From: Candidatus Magasanikbacteria bacterium CG_4_10_14_0_2_um_filter_37_12
Lineage (GTDB): Bacteria; Patescibacteriota; Patescibacteriia; Magasanikbacterales; UBA922
Length of the DNA: 35,516 bases
Assembly: GCA_002793015.1 (NCBI GenBank)
Contig: PFPK01000025.1
Coordinates: 1-35,516 of the forward strand
Direction: 5' to 3'
Part shown: in pieces, positions 34,792 through 35,516 of the stretch
Numbering within the stretch: the stretch's first letter is position 1
How the letters are laid out: each line of letters starts with the position of its first letter
Notes under the pieces: generated by a model
Databases searched by the model: none
What the model was told of the DNA's origin: nothing
What the model saw: only the letters and a program-made list of their open reading frames with translations
Position numbers and translations under genes: made by a program

Positions 34792-35516
34792 CTACTCCAG
34801 CAGGAGAGGCCCGTGAGTGGAGTTGTCGTTGATCATCCGGGATGTGCTGAATTGCACATACCCGGTGGCTACTTCCTCGCCGATCGCTAGAATGACGAGC
34901 TGGCAGTTCTGCCCGTCGTCTCGATTTGGCTCCACCATCTCCTGAGCAATCAGCTTTTCCTCTCTGAAAGCCCTCTTGAGAAAGCTCGCTTTCCCGTTGG
35001 GCCTCCCGAAGATTACCGAGTGCCTCGCCTTCTGACACTCCAAAGAGCTTTTGTCGCAAAACTTGAGAATCACATCCTCCGGCATCATCTCCCACGGGTC
35101 GGGGTGGAAGTAGTGCCTGGGGGTCAACACACGTTTACCATCCCACTGACGGCTGAGCTGGGAGAGATGAAACTTGTTGTCGAGTCGGAGACCGTCGTAG
35201 GGGAGAAGGTTCTTGGCTACCTTACGGCTGTTTCGGCCGTAGAGGTAGACGAGTTCGCCTCCGTTGATCGCCGTCTCCCAGTCGATGATCTTTCCGCCGC
35301 CCTTGAGTCCGAGATGTCCAAGCTCTGTGATGAACAGTTCAAGCTCGTGGTAGTAGTCTTCATTCGCTAGGGAGAACATCTTTGGAAAGTTGCGGAAGGG
35401 CTGGGGGTCGATCCGAATCCCGGCTGCCCGAGCCAAGTTCAGAGCGGTTCCCCATCCGTCGACGAACGATGCGTTGATCTCGAGGATGTGCAAGACATCC
35501 TCTGTGAAGTAGGCGT
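34792..35516 (-). CDS. GC-rich hypothetical protein, 5' end beyond the window
   Basis: I do not recognise this protein. The minus-strand frame stays open to the right edge; reading starts with AYFTEDVLHILEINASFVDG, so an upstream start outside the window is likely. A TTG at 35493 could start a 233-residue form. No signal peptide or membrane segment is seen in the visible part. It contains SLANEDYYHELELFITELGH, a Gly-rich loop LKGGGK, HYFHPDPWEMMPED and KARHSVIFGRPNGKASFLKR, and ends HGPLLLE. G+C is clearly above the surroundings and codons such as ctc, atc, gag and ctg dominate, as in the gene at 191-700, so recent transfer is likely. It lies upstream of the HAD gene on the same strand. Confidence 0.6.
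   Translation of the reverse strand, partial: AYFTEDVLHILEINASFVDGWGTALNLARAAGIRIDPQPFRNFPKMFSLANEDYYHELELFITELGHLGLKGGGKIIDWETAINGGELVYLYGRNSRKVAKNLLPYDGLRLDNKFHLSQLSRQWDGKRVLTPRHYFHPDPWEMMPEDVILKFCDKSSLECQKARHSVIFGRPNGKASFLKRAFREEKLIAQEMVEPNRDDGQNCQLVILAIGEEVATGYVQFSTSRMINDNSTHGPLLLE

Noticed and set aside
34178-35095. A 305-codon minus-strand frame fusing GC-rich sequence to the HAD protein
   Set aside because: The first 126 codons read the GC-rich gene in a wrong frame and cross the perfect hairpin; the HAD family start MLTIICDIDGT is at 34717.

Overview
The window looks like a chromosomal segment of a small-genome, AT-rich bacterium, most plausibly a member of the Candidate Phyla Radiation (Patescibacteria). 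I infer this from compact housekeeping genes, very few Shine-Dalgarno sequences, rpoBC separated from ribosomal-protein genes, a large class II ribonucleotide reductase, and eukaryote-like pyrE/pyrF. TGA is used as a stop (for example at 34175-34177), so this is not a lineage that reads UGA as glycine. I cannot name the phylum from the sequence alone.

Layout. 1-850: a GC-rich, foreign-looking gene for a small exported beta-rich protein. 966-4490 (minus): nrdJ, with an elaborate control region (4549-4924) holding an extended -10 promoter, two NrdR-like boxes 32 bp apart, a perfect DnaA box, a terminator-like hairpin and a long inverted repeat. 5157-6961 (plus): ruvB and an unknown basic protein. 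7086-17036 (minus): a pyrimidine cluster read in the order leader peptide, attenuator, pyrB, pyrI, pyrC, an ornithine-carbamoyltransferase-like gene, a membrane/spermidine-synthase fusion, pyrD, pyrE, pyrF and a HEFGH metallopeptidase-like gene. Together PyrB/I, C, D, E and F convert carbamoyl phosphate and aspartate to UMP; no carbamoyl phosphate synthetase is present here. 17163-18455 (minus): purA. 18456-19586: about 1.1 kb of non-coding DNA with a palindromic repeat, a small ORF, divergent promoters and DnaA-like boxes. 19587-26883 (plus): rpoB-rpoC, closed by a strong terminator. 26987-27406 (minus): a small membrane protein. 28048-29287 (plus): yebC-ruvC. 29435-32713 (plus): rpsO, a NYN-domain gene and pnp, an apparent RNA-turnover cluster. 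Then ribE, tRNA-Leu(UAG), a ProX-type tRNA-editing deacylase, a convergent HAD phosphatase, and a second GC-rich foreign-looking gene running off the right edge.

The most notable signal is the pyrB leader. A 21-codon ORF has the clearest Shine-Dalgarno sequence I noticed in the window and ends inside a terminator hairpin placed 13 bp before pyrB. This matches the architecture of the enterobacterial pyrL-pyrBI attenuator and suggests UTP-sensitive, translation-coupled attenuation. Other points of interest are the pyrE-pyrF pair resembling split eukaryotic UMP synthase, the NrdR/DnaA sites at nrdJ, the NYN gene between rpsO and pnp, the matching promoters of ruvB and yebC-ruvC, and the two GC-rich cassettes. 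All functional calls rest on reading motifs by eye and on remembered family sequences; no searches were run.
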